From positions 1 to 64,000 of the forward strand of contig NZ_JARGCS010000036.1 in the NCBI RefSeq assembly GCF_029193575.1: a DNA stretch of 64,000 nucleotides, read 5' to 3'. Of this stretch, positions 34,096 through 44,193 are shown piece after piece. The translations under genes were made by a program, and so were the position numbers. This DNA comes from Pseudomonas entomophila. GTDB taxonomy: Bacteria > Pseudomonadota > Gammaproteobacteria > Pseudomonadales > Pseudomonadaceae. Positions within the stretch are counted from its first letter, which is position 1, and each line of letters begins with the position of its first letter. The notes beneath the pieces are model-generated. The model was given only the letters and a program-made list of their open reading frames with translations. It ran no database searches and was not told the origin of the DNA.

Positions 34096-36705
34096 TCAGC
34101 GTTTGTCCTCGACCTTCCACGCCTTGCCGTCGTAGAACGCCTTCCAACCCGTCGGCTTACCCTCGACCTCGGACTGCACGTACTGCTCCTTGGTCTTGCG
34201 GCTGTAACGAATCACCGCCGGGCGCCCCTCTGGGTCCTTCTGCGGCGCATCGCAGAGGAAGTGGTACTTCGGATCGATCTCATGCTTGTGCGGGATGATT
34301 TCCAGCACCAGCGGCGCACGGGTCTCGCGGTTCTTCGGGAACTGGCTGGCAGCCAGGAACAAGCCCGAGGCGCCATCGCGCAGCACGTAGGTGTCGTCGA
34401 CCTTCTCGCACTTGAGCTCAGGCATATCCACCTTGTCCATCTTCGGTGGCGCCGCTTCGCCGCTTTTGAGCAACTTGCGGGTGTTCTTGCATGCCGGATT
34501 CGTGCACCCGAAGAACTTGCCGAAACGACCGGTCTTGAGCTGCATCTCGCTGCCGCACTTGTCGCACTCCAGGCTCGGCCCTTCGTACCCCTTGATGCGG
34601 TAGTTGCCCTCTTCGATCTCGTAGCCCGCGCAATCCGGGTTGTTGCCACAGATGTGCAGCTTGCGCTTCTCGTCCAGCAGGTAGGCATCCATCGCCGTGG
34701 CGCAGATCGGGCAGCGATGCTTGCCACGCAGCACCAGCGACTCGGATTCACCTTCGTCGTCGGCGGCGATTTCATCGCCCGGCACCAGGTTGACGGTGGC
34801 CTTGCAGCGCTCCTTCGGTGGCAGGCTGTAGCCCGAGCAGCCGAGGAATACGCCAGTGGAAGCCGTGCGGATCATCATCGGCCGGCCGCATTCCTTGCAC
34901 GGAATGTCGGTCATGGTCGGCTGGTTGGCGCGCATGCCGCTCTCAGTGGACTCGGCGGTCAGCAGCTTCTTGCTGAAATCGCCATAGAACTCGTCGAGCA
35001 CGTTCTTCCAGTCACGCTCGCCCTGGGCAACGTCGTCGAGGTGCTCTTCCATGCCAGCGGTGAAGCCGTAGTCCATCAGGTTGGAGAAGCTTTCGGACAA
35101 GCGCTCGGTGACGATGTCGCCCATCTTCTCGGAGTAGAAGCGACGGTTGTGCAGGGTCACATAGCCACGGTCCTGGATGGTGGAAATGATCGCAGCGTAG
35201 GTCGACGGGCGGCCGATACCACGCTTTTCCATCTCCTTGACCAGGCTGGCCTCGGTGTAGCGTGCCGGCGGCTTGGTGAAGTGCTGGCTGGGGTCGAGCT
35301 GGATCAGCTTGAGCGACTCGCCCTGGGCCATCTCCGGCAACACGTCGTCCTCGCCAGGCTTGCTCTGCTGCGGCAACACGCGGGTGTAACCGTCGAACTT
35401 GAGGATCCGCCCCTTGGCGCGCAGCTCGAAGCTGCCAGCGGCCACAGTGACGCTGGTGGACAGGTACTGGGCGGGCGGCATCTGGCAGGCCAGGAACTGG
35501 CGCCAGATCAGCTCGTACAGGCGCTCGGCGTCACGCTCCATGCCGCTGAGCTTGCTTGGGTGGGTGTTCACGTCGGAAGGACGGATCGCCTCGTGCGCCT
35601 CCTGGGCACCCTCCTTGCTGCCGTAGACCACCGGTGCGGCGGGCAGGTACTGCTTGCCGAACTCACGTTCGATGTAGCTGCGGGCCATGTCCAGGGCGTC
35701 GGTCGACAGGTTGGTCGAGTCGGTACGCATGTAGGTGATGTAGCCCGCTTCGTAGAGACGCTGGGCCATCATCATGGTCTTCTTCACGCCGAAGCCCAGG
35801 CGGTTGCTTGCAGCCTGCTGCAGGGTCGAGGTGATGAACGGCGCCGACGGCTTGCTGCTGGTCGGCCGGTCCTCGCGCTTGGTCACGCTGTAGCTGGAGG
35901 CCTTGAGCTTCTCCAGGGCCGCCATGGCCTGGGCCTCGTTGAGCGGCTTGAAGGCTTCGCCGTTTTCGCGCGCCACCTCGAAACGCACCTTGGCGTTCTT
36001 GGCGGTGCCAAGGTCGGCGTGCACTTCCCAGTATTCTTCCGGGTTGAACGCACGGATCTCGCGCTCGCGCTCGACCACCAGCTTCACCGCCACCGACTGC
36101 ACGCGGCCAGCCGACAGGCCACGGGCGATCTTCGCCCACAGCAGCGGCGAAACCATGTAGCCGACCACGCGATCGAGGAAACGTCGCGCCTGCTGGGCAT
36201 TGACCCGGTCGATGTCGAGGTCGCCCGGCTGGGAGAAGGCCTCCTGGATGGCCTTCTTGGTGATTTCGTTGAACACCACGCGCTTGTAGCGGCTGTCGTC
36301 ACCACCAATGGCCTCGCGCAGGTGCCAGGCGATGGCCTCCCCTTCGCGGTCCAAGTCGGTTGCGAGATAGATGGTGTCGGCATCCTTGGCCAGGCGGCGC
36401 AGTTCTTCGATCACCTTCTCCTTGCCGGGAAGGATCTCGTACTTGGCCTTCCAGCCGGCCTCCGGGTCGACGCCCATGCGCGTCACCAACTGGCGGCGAG
36501 CCTTCTCCTTCGGCGACAGGGCCGGTGCCTCACCTGCGGTCTTGCCGCGCTTGGCAGCCGGTTCCTTGGCCGTACTGGCCGAACCGCTGGTGGGAAGGTC
36601 ACGGATGTGGCCGATACTCGACTTCACCACGTACTGGCTGCCCAGATACTTGTTGATGGTCTTGGCCTTGGCCGGGGATTCCACAATGACCAGCGATTTG
36701 CCCAT
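34096..36705 (-). CDS. topA: DNA topoisomerase I
   Basis: Type IA topoisomerase that relaxes negative supercoils. It has 869 residues: TOPRIM domain with LVIVESPAKAKTI and acidic triad in ATDLDREGE (Asp117, Asp119, Glu121), catalytic Tyr325 in YITYMRTDS, and three C-terminal four-Cys zinc ribbons (CKECG...C, CPIC...CGNNPDC, CDKCG...CTNPAC). An insertion of about 30 residues rich in Ala, Lys and Gly follows the first TOPRIM strand (40-70). A sigma-70 promoter with an AT-rich spacer lies just upstream, in keeping with supercoil-sensitive expression. The ATG at 36705 is clear. Confidence 0.98.
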   Translation of the reverse strand: MGKSLVIVESPAKAKTINKYLGSQYVVKSSIGHIRDLPTSGSASTAKEPAAKRGKTAGEAPALSPKEKARRQLVTRMGVDPEAGWKAKYEILPGKEKVIEELRRLAKDADTIYLATDLDREGEAIAWHLREAIGGDDSRYKRVVFNEITKKAIQEAFSQPGDLDIDRVNAQQARRFLDRVVGYMVSPLLWAKIARGLSAGRVQSVAVKLVVEREREIRAFNPEEYWEVHADLGTAKNAKVRFEVARENGEAFKPLNEAQAMAALEKLKASSYSVTKREDRPTSSKPSAPFITSTLQQAASNRLGFGVKKTMMMAQRLYEAGYITYMRTDSTNLSTDALDMARSYIEREFGKQYLPAAPVVYGSKEGAQEAHEAIRPSDVNTHPSKLSGMERDAERLYELIWRQFLACQMPPAQYLSTSVTVAAGSFELRAKGRILKFDGYTRVLPQQSKPGEDDVLPEMAQGESLKLIQLDPSQHFTKPPARYTEASLVKEMEKRGIGRPSTYAAIISTIQDRGYVTLHNRRFYSEKMGDIVTERLSESFSNLMDYGFTAGMEEHLDDVAQGERDWKNVLDEFYGDFSKKLLTAESTESGMRANQPTMTDIPCKECGRPMMIRTASTGVFLGCSGYSLPPKERCKATVNLVPGDEIAADDEGESESLVLRGKHRCPICATAMDAYLLDEKRKLHICGNNPDCAGYEIEEGNYRIKGYEGPSLECDKCGSEMQLKTGRFGKFFGCTNPACKNTRKLLKSGEAAPPKMDKVDMPELKCEKVDDTYVLRDGASGLFLAASQFPKNRETRAPLVLEIIPHKHEIDPKYHFLCDAPQKDPEGRPAVIRYSRKTKEQYVQSEVEGKPTGWKAFYDGKAWKVEDKR

Positions 36706-36766
36706 GGATCGGAGTATTCCTGAATCTGAAGATGAAAAACGCGTCAGGTGCCGGACGCGGCACCGC

Positions 36767-36795
36767 TATATATAGTGGCAAAAGAGTGAGGTCAA
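36767..36795 (-). promoter_or_regulatory. Sigma-70 promoter of topA
   Basis: On the minus strand TTGACC (36795-36790) and TATATA (36772-36767) are 17 bases apart. An eight-base TATATATA run covers the -10. The start site would fall about 55 bases before the topA ATG. Confidence 0.7.
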
Positions 36796-36805
36796 GCGTG
36801 GACGC

Positions 36806-37057
36806 TCAGTCGCTCGCCTTGGCCAGCAGCCCGGACAACCCTTCTTCGACACTGACCAAAGCAAAGCGTGGCACCTGCTCGCCGTCAACCTCGACGGACT
36901 CCAGGAACATCGAAAGCGGCCGCACCCAAAGCCCGAACTCGCCGTACAAGGCCTGGTAGAACACCAGCCATTCCTCGGTCTCGGAGTGGCGCGCCGCGCC
37001 AAACACACGATACTCAGGCCCTTTGTAGTGCCGGTACACACCTGGCAGTATCTGCAT
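36806..37057 (-). CDS. DUF1653 family protein
   Basis: An 83-residue protein with the DUF1653 opening LPGVYRHYKGPEYRVFGAARHSET and WLVFYQALYGEFGLWVRPLSMFLE (segments shown shorten the conserved core). DUF1653 proteins are small beta-rich proteins of unknown function. The ATG at 37057 (MQILPG) follows GAGGG; longer readings run into the fadA terminator region. The gene sits between fadA and topA on the same strand, but the terminator after fadA suggests separate transcription. Confidence 0.82.
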   Translation of the reverse strand: MQILPGVYRHYKGPEYRVFGAARHSETEEWLVFYQALYGEFGLWVRPLSMFLESVEVDGEQVPRFALVSVEEGLSGLLAKASD

Positions 37058-37084
37058 GTCGCTCACCCTCTTGAACAAATCCTG

Positions 37085-37115
37085 AAAAAACAAAAACCGG
37101 GGCACATGGCCCCGG
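37085..37115 (-). terminator. Intrinsic terminator of fadBA
   Basis: On the minus strand a CCGGGGC/GCCCCGG stem with a five-base loop is followed by TTTTTGTTTTTT, about 20 bases past the fadA stop. Confidence 0.92.
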
Positions 37116-37134
37116 CTGCTGCCTTGCGATGCGA

Positions 37135-38310
37135 TCAGACGCGTTCGAAGACAGTGGTGATGCCTTGGCCCAGGCCGACACACATGGTGGCGACGCCCAG
37201 GGTACCGCCGTTCTGCTTCATGACGTTGAGCAGGGTGCCGGAAATCCGCGCACCGGAGCAACCGAACGGGTGGCCCAAAGCAATCGCGCCGCCGTGCAGG
37301 TTAACCTTCTCATCCATCTTGTCGAGCACTTTCAGGTCCTTGAGCACCGGCAGGGCCTGTGCGGCGAAGGCTTCGTTGAGCTCGAAGAAGTCGATGTCAG
37401 CGATGCTCAGGCCTGCGCGCTTGAGCGCCTTCTGGGTCGAAGGCACCGGGCCGTAGCCCATGATCGCAGGGTCCACACCAGCAACGGCCATGGAGCGGAT
37501 CACAGCCAGCGGCTGGACACCCAGGTCCATGGCGCGCTGGCCGGACATGACGATCATGCACGAGGCGCCATCGGTGATCTGCGACGAGGTACCGGCGGTG
37601 ACAGTGCCCCCTTTCGGGTTGAACGCCGGCTTGAGCGCCGCGAGGCCTTCAAGGGTGGTTTCCGGGCGAATGGTTTCATCGTAGTCGAAGACCTTGAGGA
37701 AGCCATTCTCGTCATACCCCTGCATGGGGATGATCTCGTCCTTGAACTTGCCTTCGACCGTGGCCTTGTGCGCCAACTGGTGCGAACGCAGGCCGAACAG
37801 GTCCTGCTGCTCACGGGTGATGCCGTGCATCTTGCCGAGCATCTCGGCAGTGAGGCCCATCATCCCGGAAGCCTTGGCGGCGTGCAAGGACAGGTGCGGG
37901 TTCGGGTCGACGCCATGCATCATGCTGACGTGGCCCATATGCTCGACGCCACCGACCACGAACACATCACCGTTGCCGGTCATGATCGCCTGGGCGGCGG
38001 TGTGCAGCGCACTCATCGACGAACCGCACAGGCGGCTGACGGTCTGAGCCGCGGAAGTGTGCGGGATCTGGGTCATCAGCGAGGCCATGCGGGCGATGTT
38101 CCAGCCCTGCTCCAGGGTCTGGTTGACGCAGCCCCAGATGACGTCCTCGACTTCCTTCGGGTCGACCTTGTCGTTGCGTTCCAGCAGTTTGCTGATCAGG
38201 TGCGCCGACATGTCTTCGGCGCGGGTATTGCGGTGCATGCCACCCTTGGAGCGGCCCATCGGGGTGCGACCGAAGTCGACAATCACCACGTCTCTTGGAT
38301 TCAGGCTCAT
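37135..38310 (-). CDS. fadA: 3-ketoacyl-CoA thiolase, beta subunit of the fatty-acid oxidation complex
   Basis: Thiolase that cleaves 3-ketoacyl-CoA to acetyl-CoA in beta-oxidation and forms the beta subunit with FadB. It has 391 residues; the acyl-accepting Cys95 lies in SRLCGSSMSALHTAAQAI, with C-terminal HPFGCSGAR and CVGLGQGITTVFERV motifs carrying the other Cys and His. It follows fadB by 31 bases in one operon ended by a strong terminator. The pair is a known PsrA target in Pseudomonas, and psrA is about 6 kb away. Confidence 0.98.
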   Translation of the reverse strand: MSLNPRDVVIVDFGRTPMGRSKGGMHRNTRAEDMSAHLISKLLERNDKVDPKEVEDVIWGCVNQTLEQGWNIARMASLMTQIPHTSAAQTVSRLCGSSMSALHTAAQAIMTGNGDVFVVGGVEHMGHVSMMHGVDPNPHLSLHAAKASGMMGLTAEMLGKMHGITREQQDLFGLRSHQLAHKATVEGKFKDEIIPMQGYDENGFLKVFDYDETIRPETTLEGLAALKPAFNPKGGTVTAGTSSQITDGASCMIVMSGQRAMDLGVQPLAVIRSMAVAGVDPAIMGYGPVPSTQKALKRAGLSIADIDFFELNEAFAAQALPVLKDLKVLDKMDEKVNLHGGAIALGHPFGCSGARISGTLLNVMKQNGGTLGVATMCVGLGQGITTVFERV

Positions 38311-38341
38311 ATCAATAATCTCGCTCTAGCTCGTTGGCCAC

Positions 38342-40489
38342 TCAGTTGAAGAAGCGCTGGCCGTTCTTGGCCATTTCACGCAGCTTCGCGGTCGGGTGGT
38401 ACAGCGGCCCCAGATCGGCGTACTTGTCGGCCAGGGCGACGAACTCGGCGACCCCGAGCGAATCGATGTAGCGCAGCGCGCCACCGCGGAAGGGAGGGAA
38501 CCCGATGCCGTAGACCAGGCCCATGTCCGCCTCGGCGGCGGTCTCGACGATGCCGTCTTCCAGGCAACGCACGGTTTCCAGGCACAGTGGCACCATCATC
38601 CAGTTGATGATGTCCTCGTCGCTCACTTCACGCTGCTCGAAAACGATCGGCTTGAGCACCTCCAGCACGGAGGGGTCGGCGACCTTCTTCGGCTTGCCAC
38701 GCTTGTCAGTCTCGTAGGCGTAGAAGCCCTTGCCGTTCTTCTGGCCCAGGCGATTGGCCTCGTACAGGGCGTCGACGGCGGAGCGGCGGTCGTCCTTCAT
38801 GCGCTCGGGGAAGCCCTCGGCCATCACGTCACGACCGTGGTGGCCGGTGTCGATGCCGACCACGTCCATCAGGTAGGCCGGCCCCATGGGCCAGCCGAAT
38901 TTCTCCATGACCTTGTCGATGCGCACGAAGTCGACACCGGCGCTGACCAGCTTGGCGAAGCCGCCGAAGTACGGGAACAGTACACGGTTGACCAGGAAGC
39001 CTGGGCAGTCGTTGACCACGATCGGGTTCTTGCCCATTTTCTTGGCGTAGGCCACGGTGGTGGCGACCGCCACTTCGCTGGACTTCTCGCCGCGGATGAC
39101 TTCCACCAGCGGCATCATGTGCACCGGGTTGAAGAAGTGCATGCCGACGAAGTTCTCGGGGCGCTTGAGGGCCTTGGCCAACAGGTTGATGGAGATGGTC
39201 GAGGTGTTGGAGGCGAGGATCGCCCCCTCCTTGACCTGGGCTTCCACTTCCGCCAGCACGGCCTGCTTGACCTTCGGGTTCTCGACCACGGCCTCGACGA
39301 CGATGTCGACCTGGCCGAAGTCGCCGTAGGACAGGGTCGGACGAATGGCGTTGAGTGCCTCGGCCATCTTCGCCGGGGTCAGGCGGCCCTTCTCGACGCG
39401 CTTGCCGAGCAGCTTGGAGGCCTCGTTCAGACCCAGCTGGATAGCTTCCTCGCGGATGTCTTTCATCAGGATCGGGGTGCCCTTGACCGCCGACTGGTAG
39501 GCGATGCCGCCACCCATGATGCCGGCGCCGAGCACGGCGGCCTGCTTCACGTCATGGGCGATCTCGTCATGGGCCTTGGCTTTGCGCTTGAGCTCCTGGT
39601 CATTCAGGAACAGGCCAATCAGGCTTTCGGCGACCGAGGTCTTGGCCAGCTTGGCGAAACCGGCGGCTTCGACTTCCAGGGCCTTGTCACGGCCGAAGTT
39701 GGCGGCTTTCTGGATGGTCTTGATGGCTTCGACCGGTGCCGGGTAGTTCGGGCCGGCCTGGCCTGCGACGAAGCCTTTGGCCGTCTCGAAGGCCATCATC
39801 TGCTCGATGGCGTTGAGCTTGAGCTTTTCCAGCTTGGGCTGGCGCTTGGCCTTGTGGTCCAGCTCGCCGCTGATGGCGCGCTTGATCAGGTCCAGGGCAC
39901 CGGCCTGCAACAGCTCGGGGGCGACCACAGCGTCGACGGCGCCGACCTTCAGGGCGTCCTCGGCGCGGTTCTCTTTGCCAGAGGCAATCCACTCGATGGC
40001 GTTGTCCGAACCGATCAGGCGCGGCAGGCGTACCGTGCCGCCGAAGCCCGGGTAGATGCCCAGCTTGACTTCCGGCAGGCCGATCTTGGCGTTGCTGGAC
40101 ATTACCCGGTAGTCGGCTGCCAGGCACATCTCCAGGCCGCCGCCCAGGGCGATACCGTTGATGGCTACGACGGTAGGTACGCCGAGGTCTTCGAAGTCGT
40201 TGAAGATACGGTTGGCTTCCAGGTTGCCGGCGACCAGCTCGGCCTCGGGCAGCTTGAAGTTGTCGACGAATTCGGTGATGTCGGCGCCGACGATGAACAC
40301 GTCCTTGCCACTGCTGACGATCACACCCTTGATGGACGCGTCGGCCTTGATGGTGTCCACCGCCTGACGCAGCTCGTTCAGGGTGAGGCGGTTGAACTTG
40401 TTGACGGACTCACCCTTGAGGTCGAACTTCAATTCGACGATGCCGCTTTCAAGAGCCTTAACCGTGATGGCTTTACCTTCGTAAATCAT
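38342..40489 (-). CDS. fadB: Fatty-acid oxidation complex alpha subunit FadB
   Basis: Multifunctional subunit with enoyl-CoA hydratase/isomerase activity at the N-terminus (about 1-190, with ALGGGLEMCLAADYRV and GLPEVKLGIYPGFGGTVRLPR as key segments) and 3-hydroxyacyl-CoA dehydrogenase at the C-terminus (NAD motif VLGAGIMGGGIAYQSA near 318; HFFNPVHMMPLVEVI). It has 715 residues from the ATG at 40489, with GGAGATC eight bases upstream; a TTG just before is not needed. It is first in fadBA. Upstream CAAAC and GTTTG half-sites (40619-40623, 40641-40645) are PsrA-like but widely spaced. Confidence 0.98.
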   Translation of the reverse strand: MIYEGKAITVKALESGIVELKFDLKGESVNKFNRLTLNELRQAVDTIKADASIKGVIVSSGKDVFIVGADITEFVDNFKLPEAELVAGNLEANRIFNDFEDLGVPTVVAINGIALGGGLEMCLAADYRVMSSNAKIGLPEVKLGIYPGFGGTVRLPRLIGSDNAIEWIASGKENRAEDALKVGAVDAVVAPELLQAGALDLIKRAISGELDHKAKRQPKLEKLKLNAIEQMMAFETAKGFVAGQAGPNYPAPVEAIKTIQKAANFGRDKALEVEAAGFAKLAKTSVAESLIGLFLNDQELKRKAKAHDEIAHDVKQAAVLGAGIMGGGIAYQSAVKGTPILMKDIREEAIQLGLNEASKLLGKRVEKGRLTPAKMAEALNAIRPTLSYGDFGQVDIVVEAVVENPKVKQAVLAEVEAQVKEGAILASNTSTISINLLAKALKRPENFVGMHFFNPVHMMPLVEVIRGEKSSEVAVATTVAYAKKMGKNPIVVNDCPGFLVNRVLFPYFGGFAKLVSAGVDFVRIDKVMEKFGWPMGPAYLMDVVGIDTGHHGRDVMAEGFPERMKDDRRSAVDALYEANRLGQKNGKGFYAYETDKRGKPKKVADPSVLEVLKPIVFEQREVSDEDIINWMMVPLCLETVRCLEDGIVETAAEADMGLVYGIGFPPFRGGALRYIDSLGVAEFVALADKYADLGPLYHPTAKLREMAKNGQRFFN

Positions 40490-40967
40490 CAACTGATCTC
40501 CACGATATGGAAGCTGAACTGTACACGCCGAACGCTGGTGCAGAGAGGGCTTGCCGCCCCTTGCCCAGGCACACCCGCCAGCGCGCTAGTCGGGATTCTG
40601 TAAGAGCAGTCTGACATACAAACGCTCAATTCATACGCCCGTTTGATTTGGGTACGCACACATTCTCCGAAAAGGTCGGCATTGTCAAATGCTCGAAAGC
40701 ACCCGAAAAACGCGACTTTCCAGTCATTTTGTACTCCTGGGGGGATAAACCCTGATGACAGTGATCGCCGATCATTCATGTCAGCGATAAACCCTGGGCG
40801 AGGGGCGGCGCGGAAAATTTTACAAACACGTTCACGCAGTGCGGCTACACTGCGTCTGGATAAAACCTGTTTCCCGGCCTGCCTGGCCTTTTCGCGCGAG
40901 CGGAACGCATAGCGGCGGTACCCTTGTAGGGGACCGCCGCTATGTCGTTATGGGGAATGAATACGGG
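40490..40967. other. Gene-free region upstream of fadB
   Basis: No convincing gene lies in these 478 bases. Visible structure: PsrA-like half-sites CAAAC (40619-40623) and GTTTG (40641-40645); two copies of GATAAACCCTG (40744-40754 and 40786-40796), exactly 42 bases apart; an eight-base-pair hairpin ACGCAGTG/CACTGCGT (40834-40855); and an 11-base-pair hairpin ATAGCGGCGGT/ACCGCCGCTAT (40909-40943), which may end the transcript of the next minus-strand gene. Promoters of fadB must lie here. Confidence 0.5.
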
Positions 40968-41405
40968 TCAGGCGAGGCTTTCGAGGGTGCGGGCAATATC
41001 CTGCAATACAGATTTATCGCCACGCTCACTCCAGTACAGGGCGATCATCCGGCTGTCGGCCTCGACCTTGTAGACGCTTGCCGGCAGGCGTGCGAAGCAC
41101 TCACCGAGGCGCAGGTCTGCGCAGGGTTCGCGCCACTGGTTCCACCACACGCCCGGGCTGACCTGCCAGTAGCACCAGGCATCTTCGTGGCCGCGGCGGC
41201 GGGCACGGTGGTACTGCGGGCACGGGCTGGGCGGCTCGTTTTCCAGCCAGTGTGGCCACTGCTGGGGCGCCAGTTGCATGGCCAGGCCCATGCGCCGGCC
41301 CTCCAGGCGCAGGCTCATCTGCTCGCTCTGCTTGCGCGAGGGGCGTAGCCAGGCCAGCGGGCTGAGGATCAGCGCGAGGATTGACACCACCAGCCATACC
41401 GTCAT
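40968..41405 (-). CDS. Membrane-anchored protein of unknown function
   Basis: A 145-residue protein starting MTVWLVVSILALILSPLAWL, a single N-terminal membrane anchor, followed by a basic, Trp-rich cytoplasmic or periplasmic domain (WPHWLENEPPSPCPQYHRA, WCYWQVSPGVWWNQW). No family is recognised. The start at 41405 follows GGGA and places the hydrophobic segment at the N-terminus; earlier in-frame ATGs exist at 41420 and 41432. It is divergent from a universal stress gene. The Trp/Cys-rich middle suggests a compact fold, but nothing more can be said. Confidence 0.7.
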   Translation of the reverse strand: MTVWLVVSILALILSPLAWLRPSRKQSEQMSLRLEGRRMGLAMQLAPQQWPHWLENEPPSPCPQYHRARRRGHEDAWCYWQVSPGVWWNQWREPCADLRLGECFARLPASVYKVEADSRMIALYWSERGDKSVLQDIARTLESLA

Positions 41406-41514
41406 ATCTGTAGTTCCCATAAAGCGTTGCAAATAAGCGGGTTAGCCGGTTTCACGCAGCATCCGCCGGAAAGCGACCATACTTCTACTATCGCGACTGT
41501 CAGGAGTACCACTC

Positions 41515-41955
41515 ATGTCCTACGAACATATTCTGGTTGCCGTCGACCTGACCGAGGAGTGCGACCCGGTGATCAAGCGGGCCAAGGCCCTGGCCCTGGC
41601 CTCCGCCGCCAAGGTGTCACTGGTGCACATCGTCGAACCGATGGCCATGGCATTCGGCGGCGACGTGCCAATGGACCTGTCGCAGTTGCAACAGCAGCAG
41701 TTCGACCAGGCCAAGGAACGCATGGAACGCCTGTTCAACAAGTATCCGGACATCCAGAAAGGCGACTCGCACCTGGTCTACGGCCAGCCGCGCCAGGAAA
41801 TCCACCAACTGGCCAAGGACCAGAAGTGCGACCTGATCGTGGTCGGCAGCCATGGCCGGCACGGCCTGGCGCTGCTGCTGGGCTCGACCGCCAACGACGT
41901 ACTGCACGGCGCGCCATGCGATGTGCTGGCGGTGCGCTTGCAGAAGAAGGAATGA
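41515..41955 (+). CDS. Universal stress protein (UspA family)
   Basis: A 146-residue single-domain Usp protein. The N-terminal HILVAVDLTEE gives the Asp of the ATP site, and the C-terminal G-2x-G-9x-G(S/T) nucleotide motif is present as GSHGRHGLALLLGST, so it is the ATP-binding type. Usp proteins accumulate under stress or stationary phase; specific action is unknown. AGGAG precedes the ATG. A CTACTAT sequence about 25 bases upstream resembles an RpoS-type -10, though this is weak evidence. A REP pair follows the gene. Confidence 0.92.
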   Translation: MSYEHILVAVDLTEECDPVIKRAKALALASAAKVSLVHIVEPMAMAFGGDVPMDLSQLQQQQFDQAKERMERLFNKYPDIQKGDSHLVYGQPRQEIHQLAKDQKCDLIVVGSHGRHGLALLLGSTANDVLHGAPCDVLAVRLQKKE

Positions 41956-41965
41956 GTTGAACCCA

Positions 41966-42029
41966 TCGCGGGGCAAGCCCATTCCTAAAGGGTTGGCGGC
42001 AACCCCTCCGGAATGAGCTCGCCCCGCGA
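41966..42029. repeat. Inverted pair of REP elements
   Basis: Bases 41966-41985 (TCGCGGGGCAAGCCCATTCC) and 42010-42029 are complementary at 18 of 20 positions. They lie between the convergent stops of the universal stress gene and uup. Confidence 0.82.
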
Positions 42030-42036
42030 CAAGCCT

Positions 42037-43971
<1,935 letters not shown>

Positions 43972-44193
43972 GATCATCTCCAAAAACCGGGCGCGCATTC
44001 TACCTGACTTGCCCTTGGAAGGCATGCGCCGAAAGGCGGCCGAGGCGCTTTGCGACGCCTGGTCGGTGTTAACGATTCGATACAAGCACAGTGCTTTCAT
44101 CCAGCGCCGGCAAACAGCTAAGCTAAGGGCAATAGACTTCAAACAGTGCTGGCTACGCCGTCACTTTTCATGGTTCAACTGCCCGGACGTATC

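Noticed and set aside
34261..36723. 820-codon open frame antisense to topA
   Set aside because: Shadow of topA with no recognisable domain.
38396..40603. 735-codon open frame antisense to fadB
   Set aside because: Shadow of fadB; repetitive Asp/Gly/Val content.
40643..40912. 89-codon plus-strand frame in the gap upstream of fadB
   Set aside because: No ribosome-binding site, atypical composition for this genome, and it spans hairpins and repeats that look regulatory.
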